Numbered from the stretch's first letter, positions 42,844 to 51,716 are shown. The stretch is DNA of 64,000 nucleotides from JAQGMV01 sp035626595 (GCA_035626595.1 DASPNJ010000062.1:6152-70151); one strand, 5' to 3'. Translations and numbers: made by a program. Notes: generated by a model from the letters alone, not told the origin.

Positions 42844-44472
42844 ATGCATCACAGAACTCGTACATCGCCATGCCGCGCGCGGCGCAACGCTGCGGCAGCA
42901 GGCGCACGCGAGCGCGGCTACGGCGGGCTCGTCGCGCTCATGCTGATCGCCACGGTTGCTACGACGACGGCATTGTTCGCGTATTCGCGGACCGATACGG
43001 TCCACGTCGAAAACGAGCGCGTCACGCGCGAGGCGCTTGCCGCCGCGAAGTTGGCCCTCATCGGCTACGCAGTGCAGGGTCGCGGCCCGACCGAACGGCC
43101 GGGCGAGCTGCCGTGTCCGGACGCGGACGGCGACGGTATGGCCGAATCGAGCTGCACGACCAACGCCTCGTTGCTCGGCCGCCTGCCATGGAAAACGCTC
43201 GGGGTCCCGCAGCTCGTCGACGGCGCGGGCGAACCGTTGTGGTACGCCTTGTCATCGCATTTCCGGCCGGTGTCCGGTCCTCCGTCACCGACTCAGCGCA
43301 TCAACAGCGACACCCGCGGAACGATCACGGTGCGCGCGGCGGATGGATCCACCGCGCTTACGGACAACGCGGTGGCCGTGCTGTTCGCACCCGGTGCCGC
43401 GCTGGGCAGTCAGAACCGCAGCGGCGGCACGACGCTGCTCCATTTCGTGTCGTGCACGCTGAGTGGCATCACGAATCTGCTTTCACGACAGCAGTGCGTG
43501 ACGAATTATCTGGATGCGGCGCTGAATACGAATAACTCGGCGTCGGCCACGGGTCCGTTCATCGCCGCCGCGACGTCCGACACGTTCAACGACAAGCTTC
43601 TCTATCTCGAGACCGCGGAGCTCATTCCGCTCGTCGAGCAGCGGGTCGGCACCGAGATCAAGAATCTCTTGACTGAGTACCGTCTCAAGTCCAACTGTCA
43701 ATGCTATCCGTGGGCCGACACGTGGCCGTACTCCGGCGGCATCGCCGACGTGAGCCAGAATCGCGGCCGCTTTCCGACCGAGCCGGTGCCGGAGAACTGG
43801 GGCTCAGGCTCCATTCCATCCCTCCCGGCATGGCTGGGAGACAACAACTGGCACAACCTCGTGTGGTACAGCGTGTCGCGCCGGGCGAGTGCGGATCCCG
43901 GCGGCTGCCGTACGTGCAGCGCGAACGCCACACTGACCGTCGGCGATCTCAAGGTCGCAGCGGTATTCTTCATGCCCGGAACGCCCCCCGACGGACAGGC
44001 GCGCGTGCCGCCGATCTCATACAGCTCCGGGCTTACCTCCGCGCAACGGGCGCGTGCCGATAACCTGAACCTGTACCTCGACGACGCACAGAACACCGAT
44101 AGTGACAACGCGAACTGTCCCGATACCGGAGAGATCGGTGGCGATGCCGGCTGGGGCTTACGCACCGGCGCGGCGACCTGTGACCAGTACGCCGCGCCCA
44201 CGTCGGCGCGCCGCGATCGCGATCGTATTCACGTCCTGGGGCCGGCGTACCCCGGCACGTGCGAGAAGAACGGCAAGCTCCTCGCGTCGGCCGCACCATG
44301 CGGCACGGCGTGGACCGTTACGAACCCGACTTGTATCGCGGCGATGCCGACTCTCGACGCCTGCGGCTGCGCGGCGGCTGCGCGGATCCTGGCACGGCCG
44401 CCGTGCAACAATGTGCTCAATCCGGGTCAATGCCAGACGGCGATCGCACAATTGAACGCATGCACACCGTAA
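42844..44472 (+). CDS. Large pseudopilin-like exported protein
   Basis: A 542-residue protein. After a basic leader (residues 1-24), ERGYGGLVALMLIATVATTTALFAYSR is a class III-like hydrophobic helix, but without the glutamate at +5. AKLALIGYAVQG, ELPCPDADGDG and GRLPWKTLGVPQLVDGAGEPLWYA follow. The PCP-D-DG and GRLPW motifs recur in a family of large betaproteobacterial pilin-like proteins, and a related PCP block is in the next gene. Cysteines are frequent (13 or more in the second half), suggesting disulfides. It overlaps the next gene by 13 bases. Confidence 0.7.
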   Translation: MHHRTRTSPCRARRNAAAAGARERGYGGLVALMLIATVATTTALFAYSRTDTVHVENERVTREALAAAKLALIGYAVQGRGPTERPGELPCPDADGDGMAESSCTTNASLLGRLPWKTLGVPQLVDGAGEPLWYALSSHFRPVSGPPSPTQRINSDTRGTITVRAADGSTALTDNAVAVLFAPGAALGSQNRSGGTTLLHFVSCTLSGITNLLSRQQCVTNYLDAALNTNNSASATGPFIAAATSDTFNDKLLYLETAELIPLVEQRVGTEIKNLLTEYRLKSNCQCYPWADTWPYSGGIADVSQNRGRFPTEPVPENWGSGSIPSLPAWLGDNNWHNLVWYSVSRRASADPGGCRTCSANATLTVGDLKVAAVFFMPGTPPDGQARVPPISYSSGLTSAQRARADNLNLYLDDAQNTDSDNANCPDTGEIGGDAGWGLRTGAATCDQYAAPTSARRDRDRIHVLGPAYPGTCEKNGKLLASAAPCGTAWTVTNPTCIAAMPTLDACGCAAAARILARPPCNNVLNPGQCQTAIAQLNACTP

Positions 44473-45296
44473 GAGCGGCGCCGCCGCTCTATGGGCGCAG
44501 CCGCGAGCGGATTGCCGGTTTTACGATCCTCGAGCTCGCTATCACGCTGGCCATCATGGCGGTTCTCGCGGTGGGTGTCCTTGTGCCGTTCATCGCGCAG
44601 GTCACGCAGAGGCGCATCGCCGAGACCGAGCGAATCCTGGAGCAGGCCAAGGAAACGCTGATGGGCTTCGCCGCGGCGACGGGTCGGCTGCCGTGCCCGG
44701 CGCTCCCCGATACCGATGGCTTCGAGAAATTTGCCGCGGGCGGCACGGTCGCGAACGGGAGCTGCGCCACCTTTTACGGGTTCTTGCCGGCGGCGACACT
44801 GGGCTTTACGCCCGTGGACAACCAGGGCTACGCGATCGATGCGTGGACCACGACGCAGAACCGTATCCGCTATGCCGTATCGAATCAAACCGTGAATGGT
44901 GTGACGAATCCCTTCACGAAGACCAATGGCATGCGCGATGCGACCGCGACGCAGCTCGCCGGCGCGACCTTTTTGGTCGTCTGCAGCGCCGGGACGGGCG
45001 CTGTGCCGGCGACGCCGGCATGTGCCTCCGCGGCGAGCACGCTCACCATCAACGCGCCGGCGGTCATCTGGTCCAATGGTGCGAATGCCGCGACCGGCGG
45101 GCGCAGCGCCGACGAGGCGGAGAACCCGCACCCGAACCCGGACACCGGCGCCTTCGCGCAGTACGGCACCGCCGATCGCGTTTTCGTAAGCCGCACGATC
45201 AGGAGCGTGTCGGGCGCGGAATTCGATGACATCGTCACATGGCTCTCGGTGGGCAACCTGGTAAGCCGCATGGTTCTTGCGGGACAGCTCCCGTAG
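44460..45296 (+). CDS. Type IV pilin-like (pseudopilin) protein
   Basis: A 278-residue protein. A short leader ending IAG is followed by FTILELAITLAIMAVLAVGVLV: a prepilin peptidase site (G/F) with Glu at +5, the type IV pilin/pseudopilin hallmark. The body has ETLMGFAAATGRLPCPALPDTDG and FLPAATLGFTPVDNQGYAIDAW, the same layout as the preceding protein, so the two are likely paralogous partners. They need a prepilin peptidase from elsewhere. Ends 158 bases before the transporter's original start. Confidence 0.8.
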   Translation: MHTVRAAPPLYGRSRERIAGFTILELAITLAIMAVLAVGVLVPFIAQVTQRRIAETERILEQAKETLMGFAAATGRLPCPALPDTDGFEKFAAGGTVANGSCATFYGFLPAATLGFTPVDNQGYAIDAWTTTQNRIRYAVSNQTVNGVTNPFTKTNGMRDATATQLAGATFLVVCSAGTGAVPATPACASAASTLTINAPAVIWSNGANAATGGRSADEAENPHPNPDTGAFAQYGTADRVFVSRTIRSVSGAEFDDIVTWLSVGNLVSRMVLAGQLP

Positions 45297-45330
45297 CCGG
45301 ACGGCCGAAAAATCTAACGTTCCGGTAGAT

Positions 45331-45359
45331 TTGCCAGCCCGCATGGCCACTCCTATATT
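45331..45359 (+). promoter_or_regulatory. Sigma-70 promoter of the type I secretion genes
   Basis: TTGCCA (45331-45336) and TATATT (45354-45359) are separated by 17 bases. Initiation near 45366 leaves about 90 bases before the GTG at 45455. The secretion genes can thus be transcribed independently of the pseudopilins. Confidence 0.65.
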
Positions 45360-45454
45360 GGCCTGACGCCCGGAGCCGCTGTTCACGACAACACGGGCCG
45401 AAACTCAGCGTCTTCCGTGATCTTGCGCTCGCGCGAGCGCCTGCAGGAGGGCCT

Positions 45455-45616
45455 GTGGATCGTACGCCGCAGTTCGGGACCGGCACCTTCGTCTGGGCTC
45501 TTGCGACGCTCTGTCAGCTCTACCGCCGGCCGTTCTCGCCGGGTCTGGCGCTGCAACACATAGCGCCGCCGTATACCCTCGATTCGCTGCAGGCCGCCGC
45601 CGCAGCCCTCGAATAG
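45455..45616 (+). pseudogene. N-terminal piece of the type I secretion ABC transporter, ended by amber codon
   Basis: A GTG at 45455 preceded by AGGAGG (45445-45450) opens 53 codons that read like the start of a C39-like domain (TPQFGTGTFVWALATLCQLY), then a TAG at 45614. The same frame continues without a gap through RVEVQHVAASRLSCLPPPFVAVL into the transporter. A single base change or sequencing error at the stop would restore a full-length protein. The peptidase cysteine position lacks Cys, as in non-proteolytic C39-like domains of RTX exporters. Confidence 0.7.
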
Positions 45617-45682
45617 CGCGTCGAGGTCCAGCACGTTGCGGCATCCCGGCTCTCCTGCTTACCGCCGCCGTTCGTTGCAGTT

Positions 45683-47620
45683 TTGAAAAACGCAGTCACT
45701 GACCAGCGCGGCGTGCCGCAGGTAGGCGCCACGTGTCTGCACCCCCTCGCGGTCGTGCTGCGCTGTGACGCCCAGCGTGTGCTGTACCTGCGGGAAGGCG
45801 AGGCAGCGCCGTTATCCGTCACGCTGACGGAATTCGCGGCGAGCTACACCGGCACCCTTTCGCTGTGCGCCGCGGCGCCGGAAGCCGTGCGTGACGAAGA
45901 CGTGGTGAAAGCCCCGGGCGATGCGTTCGGCTTCGGCTGGTTCATGCCGGAGTTGCTGCGACACAAGAGCATCTGGCGCGACGTGCTCGCCGCGTCCTTC
46001 GCGATCCAGCTGATCGCGCTCGCAGCGCCGCTCTGCACTCAGGTCATCATCGACAAGGTGATCGTTCACCAGACGCTGAATACCCTGGCGGTCATTGCGA
46101 CCGCCCTCGGCATTTTCCTCGTGTTCAACGCGGCGTTGAGCTGGGTGCGCCAGTACCTCGTGCTGCACACCGGCAACCGGGTCGATGCCGTGCTTGCATC
46201 ACGCGCCTTCGCGCACCTCGTTGCGCTGCCGCTGCGCTACTTCGAGCACCGGCCGACCGGCGTGCTGGTCGCGCGCATGCACGGGATCGAAACCATACGC
46301 GAGTTCGTGAGCGGCGCCGGGGTGATGCTGCTTCTCGATCTGCCTTTCCTGTTCGTGTTCCTGGCGATCATGATCTATTACAGCCCGTTGCTGTCGGTCG
46401 TCACTGTGGCGGTCCTCGCCGGGATCATTGCGATGAGCATCGCGATCGTGCCTGCGATTCGCCGGCGGCTCGACGCGCAGTTTCTGCTCGGCGCACGCAA
46501 TACCGCCTTCATGACGGAGTACGTCGCGGGCATGGAGACGGTGAAGTCGCTGCAGATGGAGCCGCAGCTCCGACAGCGTTTCGCCGGCTACCTGACAGCG
46601 TATCTGGACGCGAGTCTGCGCACGCGGCTCCTCTCCAGTACGTACTCGGTCGCCGCGAATGCGCTCGAGCAGCTCCTCACGTTCTCCATCCTGTGCGCGG
46701 GCGCGTGGCTCGTCATGCAGAACACCGGTTTCACCGTCGGCATGCTGGTCGCCTATCAGATGTTCGCGAGCAGGCTTTCACAGCCGCTGCTGCGGCTGGT
46801 CGGGCTGTGGCAGGAGTTTCAGCAGGCCGCGGTCGCGGTGACGCGTCTGGCCGACGTCATGAATGCGCCGCCGGAGCCGTATTCGATCGTACCCACGCGT
46901 TCACCTGCGGAAAGCGCCACGATCGAGGTGCGAGGCCTTGCGTTCCGGTACGCGGAGCATCTGCCGTATCTGTTCGAACAGCTCGATCTTGAGGTGCCCG
47001 CGGGTGAATGCGTTGCGCTCATGGGTCCTTCCGGCAGCGGCAAGAGCACACTTGCGAAGCTCATGCAGGGCTTCTACCTGCCAACGCAGGGCGAGATCAG
47101 GATCGGCGGGCGCGACACCCGCATGATCGCCGCGAACGAGCTGCGCCAGTGCTTCGGCGTCGTGCCGCAGGAGACGACGCTCTTTTCCGGCACGGTTTAC
47201 GACAACCTCGTGCTTGCCAATCCACACGCGAGCTTTGAGCAGGTCGTGCGGGCATGCAGGATGGCGGGGCTGCACGAGGTCATCGAGGCGCTGCCGCAGG
47301 GCTACCAGACCACGCTCGGGGAACGCGGCGTGGGGCTCTCGGGCGGGCAGAAGCAGCGGCTGGCGATCGCGCGCGCGCTGCTCAAGCGCGCGCGAATTCT
47401 CGTATTCGACGAAGCGACGAGCAATCTCGACCACGAGACGGCCGAGCAGTTCGCGAGGACCGTGAACCAGCTGCGCGGCCGCGTCACGATGCTGTTCATC
47501 GCACACCAGCTTCCGCGGGGCCTCAAGGTGGACCGCACCTTCGAGATGCGTCTTGCAGCCGCGCGCGCGAGCGCGGCGCGGCCGCAGACGCTGGAGGAGC
47601 CGACGGTGAGGTCCGCATGA
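45683..47620 (+). CDS. Type I secretion ABC transporter (HlyB-like permease/ATPase)
   Basis: 645 residues from a TTG, the only start codon between the amber stop and the conserved part; no ribosome site precedes it. The rest of the C39-like domain (to about 85), six membrane helices (about 100-380) and the ATPase follow: Walker A GPSGSGKST (near 447), signature LSGGQKQR, Walker B ILVFDEAT. It exports unfolded RTX-type proteins with the HlyD-like protein next door (ATGA overlap) and a TolC-type porin not in this window. Whether it is made depends on the amber codon at 45614. Confidence 0.85.
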   Translation: MKNAVTDQRGVPQVGATCLHPLAVVLRCDAQRVLYLREGEAAPLSVTLTEFAASYTGTLSLCAAAPEAVRDEDVVKAPGDAFGFGWFMPELLRHKSIWRDVLAASFAIQLIALAAPLCTQVIIDKVIVHQTLNTLAVIATALGIFLVFNAALSWVRQYLVLHTGNRVDAVLASRAFAHLVALPLRYFEHRPTGVLVARMHGIETIREFVSGAGVMLLLDLPFLFVFLAIMIYYSPLLSVVTVAVLAGIIAMSIAIVPAIRRRLDAQFLLGARNTAFMTEYVAGMETVKSLQMEPQLRQRFAGYLTAYLDASLRTRLLSSTYSVAANALEQLLTFSILCAGAWLVMQNTGFTVGMLVAYQMFASRLSQPLLRLVGLWQEFQQAAVAVTRLADVMNAPPEPYSIVPTRSPAESATIEVRGLAFRYAEHLPYLFEQLDLEVPAGECVALMGPSGSGKSTLAKLMQGFYLPTQGEIRIGGRDTRMIAANELRQCFGVVPQETTLFSGTVYDNLVLANPHASFEQVVRACRMAGLHEVIEALPQGYQTTLGERGVGLSGGQKQRLAIARALLKRARILVFDEATSNLDHETAEQFARTVNQLRGRVTMLFIAHQLPRGLKVDRTFEMRLAAARASAARPQTLEEPTVRSA

Positions 47621-48966
47621 GCACACCCCCGCTCTCGCCGGATTTCGCACTGCGTTTCGGCCGCGATTTCGAGCGCCTGGAGCACTCTGCACCTGCGCTG
47701 CTCGCGCGCACGGTCCTGTACTGCCTGCTCGCGCTGGTTGCCGCGCTCCTGGCCTGGGCTCATTTCGGCACACTCGATATCGTGGCCGTAGCCGAAGGCA
47801 AGCTCGTGCCGCAGACGTTTCTGAAGATCCTCCAGCCGGCCGAAGCCGGCATCGTGCGCGATATCCTGGTGCGTGAAGGCGAGGCGGTGCGGGAAGGCCA
47901 GGTGCTGGTGCGTATGGACACCCGGCTCTCGGAGGCCGACGTACGCACGATCACGGCGGATCTGCAGCGTCGGCGCATGCAATTGCGCCGCATCGATGCG
48001 GAGCTCTCCGGCGGGGCGCTCAAGCGGTTGCGCGACGATCCCCCCGAGCTCGCGCTCCAGGTCGAGGCCCAGCTTCAGGCGCGCCGCCAGGCTTATCTCG
48101 ACGCGCTGGCGACCGAGCAGGCGCTGCTCGCGCGCGCCGAGCACGATCTCGGCGCCGCCACCGAGATCGAATCGAAACTGAGGCAGACCGCGCCGATCTA
48201 CCGCGAGCAGGCGCAAGCCTGGGAGCGACTCGCAGCCGAGGGTTTCGCAGGCCGCTTGCTCGCGCTCGACCGCCAGCGCACCTCGATCGAGGCTGACCAG
48301 GAGCTGAAGGCGCAGACGCGAAACGTCGAAGGCCTGCGTGCGACCATCGCACAGGCCGGACGACGGATCGCCCAGATTCATTCGAATTACCGGCAGCAGC
48401 TCCACAACGAGCGCGCCGAAGCCGAAGCGCACTACCAGAAGCTTCGCGAGGATCGCGCGAAGCAACAGCATCGGCACGGCCTGCTCGAGCTGAGGGCGCC
48501 CCAGGCGGGCATCGTGAAGGACCTGGCGACTCATACGTCGGGCACCGTGCTCGCACCCGGGGCGATCGTCCTCACGCTCGTGCCGCAGGACGAGCCGCTG
48601 CTGGCCGAAGTATGGGTGACCAACGCCGACGCTGGTTTCGTCCAGCCGGAGCAGAAGACGCGGATGAAAATCGCGGCTTACCCGTTCCAGAAATACGGCG
48701 CCATGGACGGCGTCGTGCAGCACATCAGCGCCGATGCGCAGGACCGGCCCGCAGCGTCCGACGGGTCGACCCGGGCACTACCGCAACTCGCCTACCGCGC
48801 GCTGGTCAAGCTCGACTCGGACCACCTTGCCGCCGAGGGGCGCAAGCTGAAGCTCGTTGCGGGGATGGCAGTCACGGCGGAAGTCCACATCGGCCAACGT
48901 AGTGTGCTCGAGTACCTGCTGTCGCCGATCCGGAAGGTTGCGGCCGAAGCCGCGCGCGAGCGCTAG
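47617..48966 (+). CDS. Type I secretion membrane-fusion protein (HlyD family)
   Basis: A 449-residue adaptor. There is one N-terminal membrane span (LARTVLYCLLALVAALLAW), a barrel half with FGTLDIVAVAEGKLVPQTFLKILQPAEAGIV, a long coiled-coil region (about 105-280) and the closing lipoyl/barrel part (LRAPQAGIVKDL, PQDEPLLAEVWV). It bridges the ABC transporter to the outer-membrane porin. Its stop and that of the convergent IHF-like gene share the bases CTAG (48963-48966). Confidence 0.92.
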   Translation: MSTPPLSPDFALRFGRDFERLEHSAPALLARTVLYCLLALVAALLAWAHFGTLDIVAVAEGKLVPQTFLKILQPAEAGIVRDILVREGEAVREGQVLVRMDTRLSEADVRTITADLQRRRMQLRRIDAELSGGALKRLRDDPPELALQVEAQLQARRQAYLDALATEQALLARAEHDLGAATEIESKLRQTAPIYREQAQAWERLAAEGFAGRLLALDRQRTSIEADQELKAQTRNVEGLRATIAQAGRRIAQIHSNYRQQLHNERAEAEAHYQKLREDRAKQQHRHGLLELRAPQAGIVKDLATHTSGTVLAPGAIVLTLVPQDEPLLAEVWVTNADAGFVQPEQKTRMKIAAYPFQKYGAMDGVVQHISADAQDRPAASDGSTRALPQLAYRALVKLDSDHLAAEGRKLKLVAGMAVTAEVHIGQRSVLEYLLSPIRKVAAEAARER

Positions 48967-49331
48967 CTCTGTACTGAGAACTCCTCGCGCTGCAGCGCCT
49001 GCGTGCGCAGCACCGGCTCTGTGCCCGCGCTCATGTGTGCAATCGGGCGTTGCTGATGCACCAGCGCCTTGAGAATGTGCGAAGGATGGAACATCACAAC
49101 CCGACGTGCCGACACCGGAATCATCTCGCCGGTCTTCGGGTTGCGGCCGGGCCGGCTGTTCTTGTTGCGCAGACAGAACACGCCGAAGCCTGAGAGCTTC
49201 ACGGTTTCGCCTTTTTCGAGCTCCGCCGAAATCTCTTCGAAAAACGCCATGACGATTTCCGATGCCTCGCGCTTGTTGACGCCGAGGTTTTCGTGGAGCA
49301 GCGTGGCGAGATCGGCTTTTGTGATAGTCAT
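48963..49331 (-). CDS. Integration host factor alpha-like DNA-binding protein
   Basis: A 122-residue HU/IHF-family protein. TKADLATLLHENLGVNKREASEIV and KLSGFGVFCLRNKNSRPGRN with PKTGE include the DNA-intercalating arm (Arg-Pro-Gly-Arg-Asn-Pro). It is closest to the IHF alpha type but about 22 residues longer than E. coli IhfA, with a polar C-terminal tail, and it stands alone rather than after pheT, so it may be an extra paralogue. Bends DNA. TAG stop overlaps the adaptor gene's stop. Confidence 0.88.
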   Translation of the reverse strand: MTITKADLATLLHENLGVNKREASEIVMAFFEEISAELEKGETVKLSGFGVFCLRNKNSRPGRNPKTGEMIPVSARRVVMFHPSHILKALVHQQRPIAHMSAGTEPVLRTQALQREEFSVQS

Positions 49332-49536
49332 GGAGTCCTCCCGACGTGTGCTGCGAAGTGGGTTCCCATTCTTCTACAAGGTCAGAGAGCGAAGCAAGCG
49401 CTCTGCTGGCCACGACCGTCGACTCCAGCGAAGCGTGCGCGGCGCGCTTGACGGCATCGCGCGGTTGAATTAAATCCGCGGACCCTGCGCGCTGCGCATG
49501 CGTGAACGCGAGTGTGCGGTGTCCCCTCGCCAATGA

Positions 49537-49564
49537 AAACAGGGCGCCCGCAGGCGCCCTGTTT
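49537..49564 (-). terminator. Perfect 12-base-stem hairpin terminator
   Basis: AAACAGGGCGCC (49537-49548) pairs fully with GGCGCCCTGTTT (49553-49564) around CGCA. On the minus strand it ends in TTTT and lies 17 bases after the stop of the Ala/Gly-rich gene. The upstream A run makes it potentially bidirectional. The rest of 49332-49581 shows nothing else clear. Confidence 0.8.
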
Positions 49565-49581
49565 GCCACAGCAAGCTGCGG

Positions 49582-49926
49582 TCAGCCTTTGGCGGCACGC
49601 GCGGCGCGCCGGCCCTTCTTGGTGTCGTCCATCCCACCGCCCGTCGTTGCCGCGGCACCACCCGCACCGGTCGTCGCGGACGCGCCGCCGGCGCCGGCCG
49701 CAGTGCTCGCGCCGCCGGCGCTGGATCCGCTCGTCGCACCGGCGCCCTTCGTCGCACCCGCCTTGGACGGCGCGTTCGGGTCCGTCGCACCCTGCTGCGC
49801 TGCCGCCGTGCCGGGTGCCATGCGCCCGGCTTTGTCCGAATCGGCGGGGTTGCCCTGCGCCGCGTACGCTCCGGCAACGGCTGCCGACATGCATCCTGCT
49901 ACTAACGCGATCATGAGCTTCTTCAT
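49582..49926 (-). CDS. Small exported Ala/Gly/Thr-rich low-complexity protein
   Basis: A 114-residue protein. ATG at 49926 is set by GGAGG at 49937-49933. A signal peptide (MKKLMIALVAGCMSAAVAGAYA) precedes a low-complexity mature part: ADSDKAGRMAPGTAAAQQG, then many Ala-Gly-Ala-Thr blocks, ending in KKGRRAARAAKG. The repetitive, uncharged middle and basic end suggest a disordered periplasmic or surface protein. No family recognised. A strong terminator follows. Confidence 0.65.
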   Translation of the reverse strand: MKKLMIALVAGCMSAAVAGAYAAQGNPADSDKAGRMAPGTAAAQQGATDPNAPSKAGATKGAGATSGSSAGGASTAAGAGGASATTGAGGAAATTGGGMDDTKKGRRAARAAKG

Positions 49927-50042
49927 TCGTGTCCTCCGGAAGAAAGAGATGTTGGGGCCGCTGCTCCTCCATGACATATTCATGGCCGCGGGCGAGGAGG
50001 GCCAGCAAAGCCTGTGCCCGGCATCGGCGCGCGCCAGCATGC

Positions 50043-50432
50043 TCATCGGCCGCCGGGGAAGCCGCGCTGAATGACGTCGTCAACCACGGCGCGGCGCGTC
50101 TCGAGCTCGAATCCGCGAAGATGCGCTTCGAGTCTGTCGCCGGCGAGCTGCTTTTCTTCGGCGGTACGTACTGCATGGAAAAAGTTGATGCGGCTGGCAT
50201 CCCTGTAGGCCTCCCACGCGGACCAGCACCGGCCGTGCGCGGCGACTGCAATATCTTCCGCACCGGCGGGATTTTTCACGTGTTTCTCGGCCTCGCGCGC
50301 GACACAGTCGGTATACGCGGCTGCCGCCTCCTGCATGCGCGCGGCGTGGACCGGCGACTCGCGTAGTGGTCCCGTCGGTGCACACGCCGTCGCGGCAACG
50401 CAGATGACGCCGGCAAGAAGGCGGAAACGCAT
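50043..50432 (-). CDS. Small lipoprotein of unknown function
   Basis: A 129-residue protein with lipobox VAATAC (Cys17) after a short signal sequence. The mature part is helical and charged, with AYTDCVAREAEKHVKNPAGAEDIAVAAHGRC (in two pieces: AYTDCVAREAEKHVKN and AEDIAVAAHGRC) giving two Cys about 27 residues apart that may form a disulfide, then SAWEAYRDA and a C-terminal helix. Oriented with the Ala/Gly-rich gene, separated by about 115 bases. Function unknown. Confidence 0.6.
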   Translation of the reverse strand: MRFRLLAGVICVAATACAPTGPLRESPVHAARMQEAAAAYTDCVAREAEKHVKNPAGAEDIAVAAHGRCWSAWEAYRDASRINFFHAVRTAEEKQLAGDRLEAHLRGFELETRRAVVDDVIQRGFPGGR

Positions 50433-50676
50433 GGCGGCACGCCGGCAGCAACTTCTATGCCGCTGTCCTAGCGCAGCCGCCGCGCAACGCGAGTCTCGGC
50501 ACGAGCTGAGGACCCATGGTAATGCGCGGCCGGCGCACAGCTGTTTTCGCGACGGCCGCCGTGCGGCAGACCGATGCTCATGGCTCCCAAAACCGTTGCG
50601 AAATCCGAGGCCTGTGCGTATAGTGCGTCGCGAGCTGGGACTAGAATCAAGAAACCAGAGGGAGATCGCAGGCCCC

Positions 50677-51312
50677 ATGAATATGAACCTCGTACTCGCC
50701 ACCGGTCTGGCATACGCGTTCATCGGCGCGCTCATCATGTTTCTCTCGCACCGCGCGCTCTACGTCAAAGCAACCCGTATCGTCGCCGGCTATCCGCGGG
50801 TGCTCGCCGCCTTGCGCGCACAGCGGCACGACGCGCGTTTCGGGCTAATCGTGCTGCTGTGCGGCAATGTTCTGCAGGTGCTGGCGGCGTGCGGCTACAC
50901 GATCTCGATGGCCCACTGGCGCTTCCCGTCCTACGCTGCGCTCGCAGTGATCGCCGTCTACACAGTCTGGCGCCTGCTGACGGCGCGCAGGGCGATGCGT
51001 ACCGCGTGGGCCACCGGCAGGGCAGCCGTCCCGATCCGCCGCGTGTACGAAACCCGTCGTTCCATGATTCTGCTCGAAGCCGCCCGCAAGGAGGCGGCGA
51101 ACAGGCGCGCGCGCGAAGCCGCCAAAGGCTCTCGTGATCGCAGCGTGGTTTACGTCGGCCAGGATCTCGACTGCCGCTGGTGGAGCGAGCGCTTCGGCGT
51201 CACGCCGGAGGCGCTGCGCGCCGCGGTTCGGCAGGTTGGTCCGATGGTGAAGGACATCGAGCGGCATTTCGCGCGCACTGCGCGGCGTTCGCGTTACGCG
51301 CTGGCTGCATAG
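50677..51312 (+). CDS. Membrane protein with C-terminal DUF3606-like domain
   Basis: A 211-residue protein. Three hydrophobic segments lie in the first half (LVLATGLAYAFIGALIMFLS, FGLIVLLCGNVLQVLAACGY, YAALAVIAVYTVWRLL), then a basic helix, then WWSERFGVTPEALRAAVRQV and PMVKDIERHF at the end, which follows the DUF3606 pattern (a small domain usually found as a stand-alone 60-residue protein). The membrane fusion is unusual. It is divergent from the lipoprotein gene; 244 bases between them show no clear promoter. Confidence 0.65.
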   Translation: MNMNLVLATGLAYAFIGALIMFLSHRALYVKATRIVAGYPRVLAALRAQRHDARFGLIVLLCGNVLQVLAACGYTISMAHWRFPSYAALAVIAVYTVWRLLTARRAMRTAWATGRAAVPIRRVYETRRSMILLEAARKEAANRRAREAAKGSRDRSVVYVGQDLDCRWWSERFGVTPEALRAAVRQVGPMVKDIERHFARTARRSRYALAA

Positions 51313-51322
51313 TCGCCGCGCT

Positions 51323-51607
51323 TTAGTCGCATCGGCGCGCTGTCGATTGCGCGCGCGGCGCATAATCGAAACCGTTGCGCACGGCATCGTCGATGGCGGC
51401 GTGCAGCGACGGGAATCGCTCCCCAAAATCGCTTGGCACCGTGCCGTCCGCGTCGCGGTGACGCCAGCGCCAGCACGCGCGCCCGGCGCTGCGTTCGCAA
51501 CGGAATTCCCACTGGCCGCCGTTCCTGAGCTTGACCGTGTCCACGACACGACATACGCAGAAAGCATGCCGCTGGTCTGGATAAGCCGGATTCTCCCGAA
51601 AATACAA
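51323..51607 (-). CDS. Putative small Trp/Cys-rich protein
   Basis: Up to 94 residues, but the only start at the 5' end is a TTG without ribosome site; a shorter form from an internal GTG is possible. QWEFRCERSAGRACWRWRHRD, then FPSLHAAIDDAVRNGFDY recalls the small protein at 5610-5819 (WRW core, Ser, aromatic, Ala-rich helix, Gly-aromatic). Four Cys occur in the N-terminal half. Convergent with the DUF3606-like gene and divergent from treZ. Moderate-to-low confidence that it is expressed. Confidence 0.4.
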   Translation of the reverse strand: MYFRENPAYPDQRHAFCVCRVVDTVKLRNGGQWEFRCERSAGRACWRWRHRDADGTVPSDFGERFPSLHAAIDDAVRNGFDYAPRAQSTARRCD

Positions 51608-51716
51608 GAAGGCGCAGGCGTGTCAAATCCGCATGCCCAGGCGCGGTGGGCTGTTTCCTGCACGGCAACACACAAGCACGAGTCTTGCTACCGGTGCTTT
51701 TACAGTGGGCATCACA

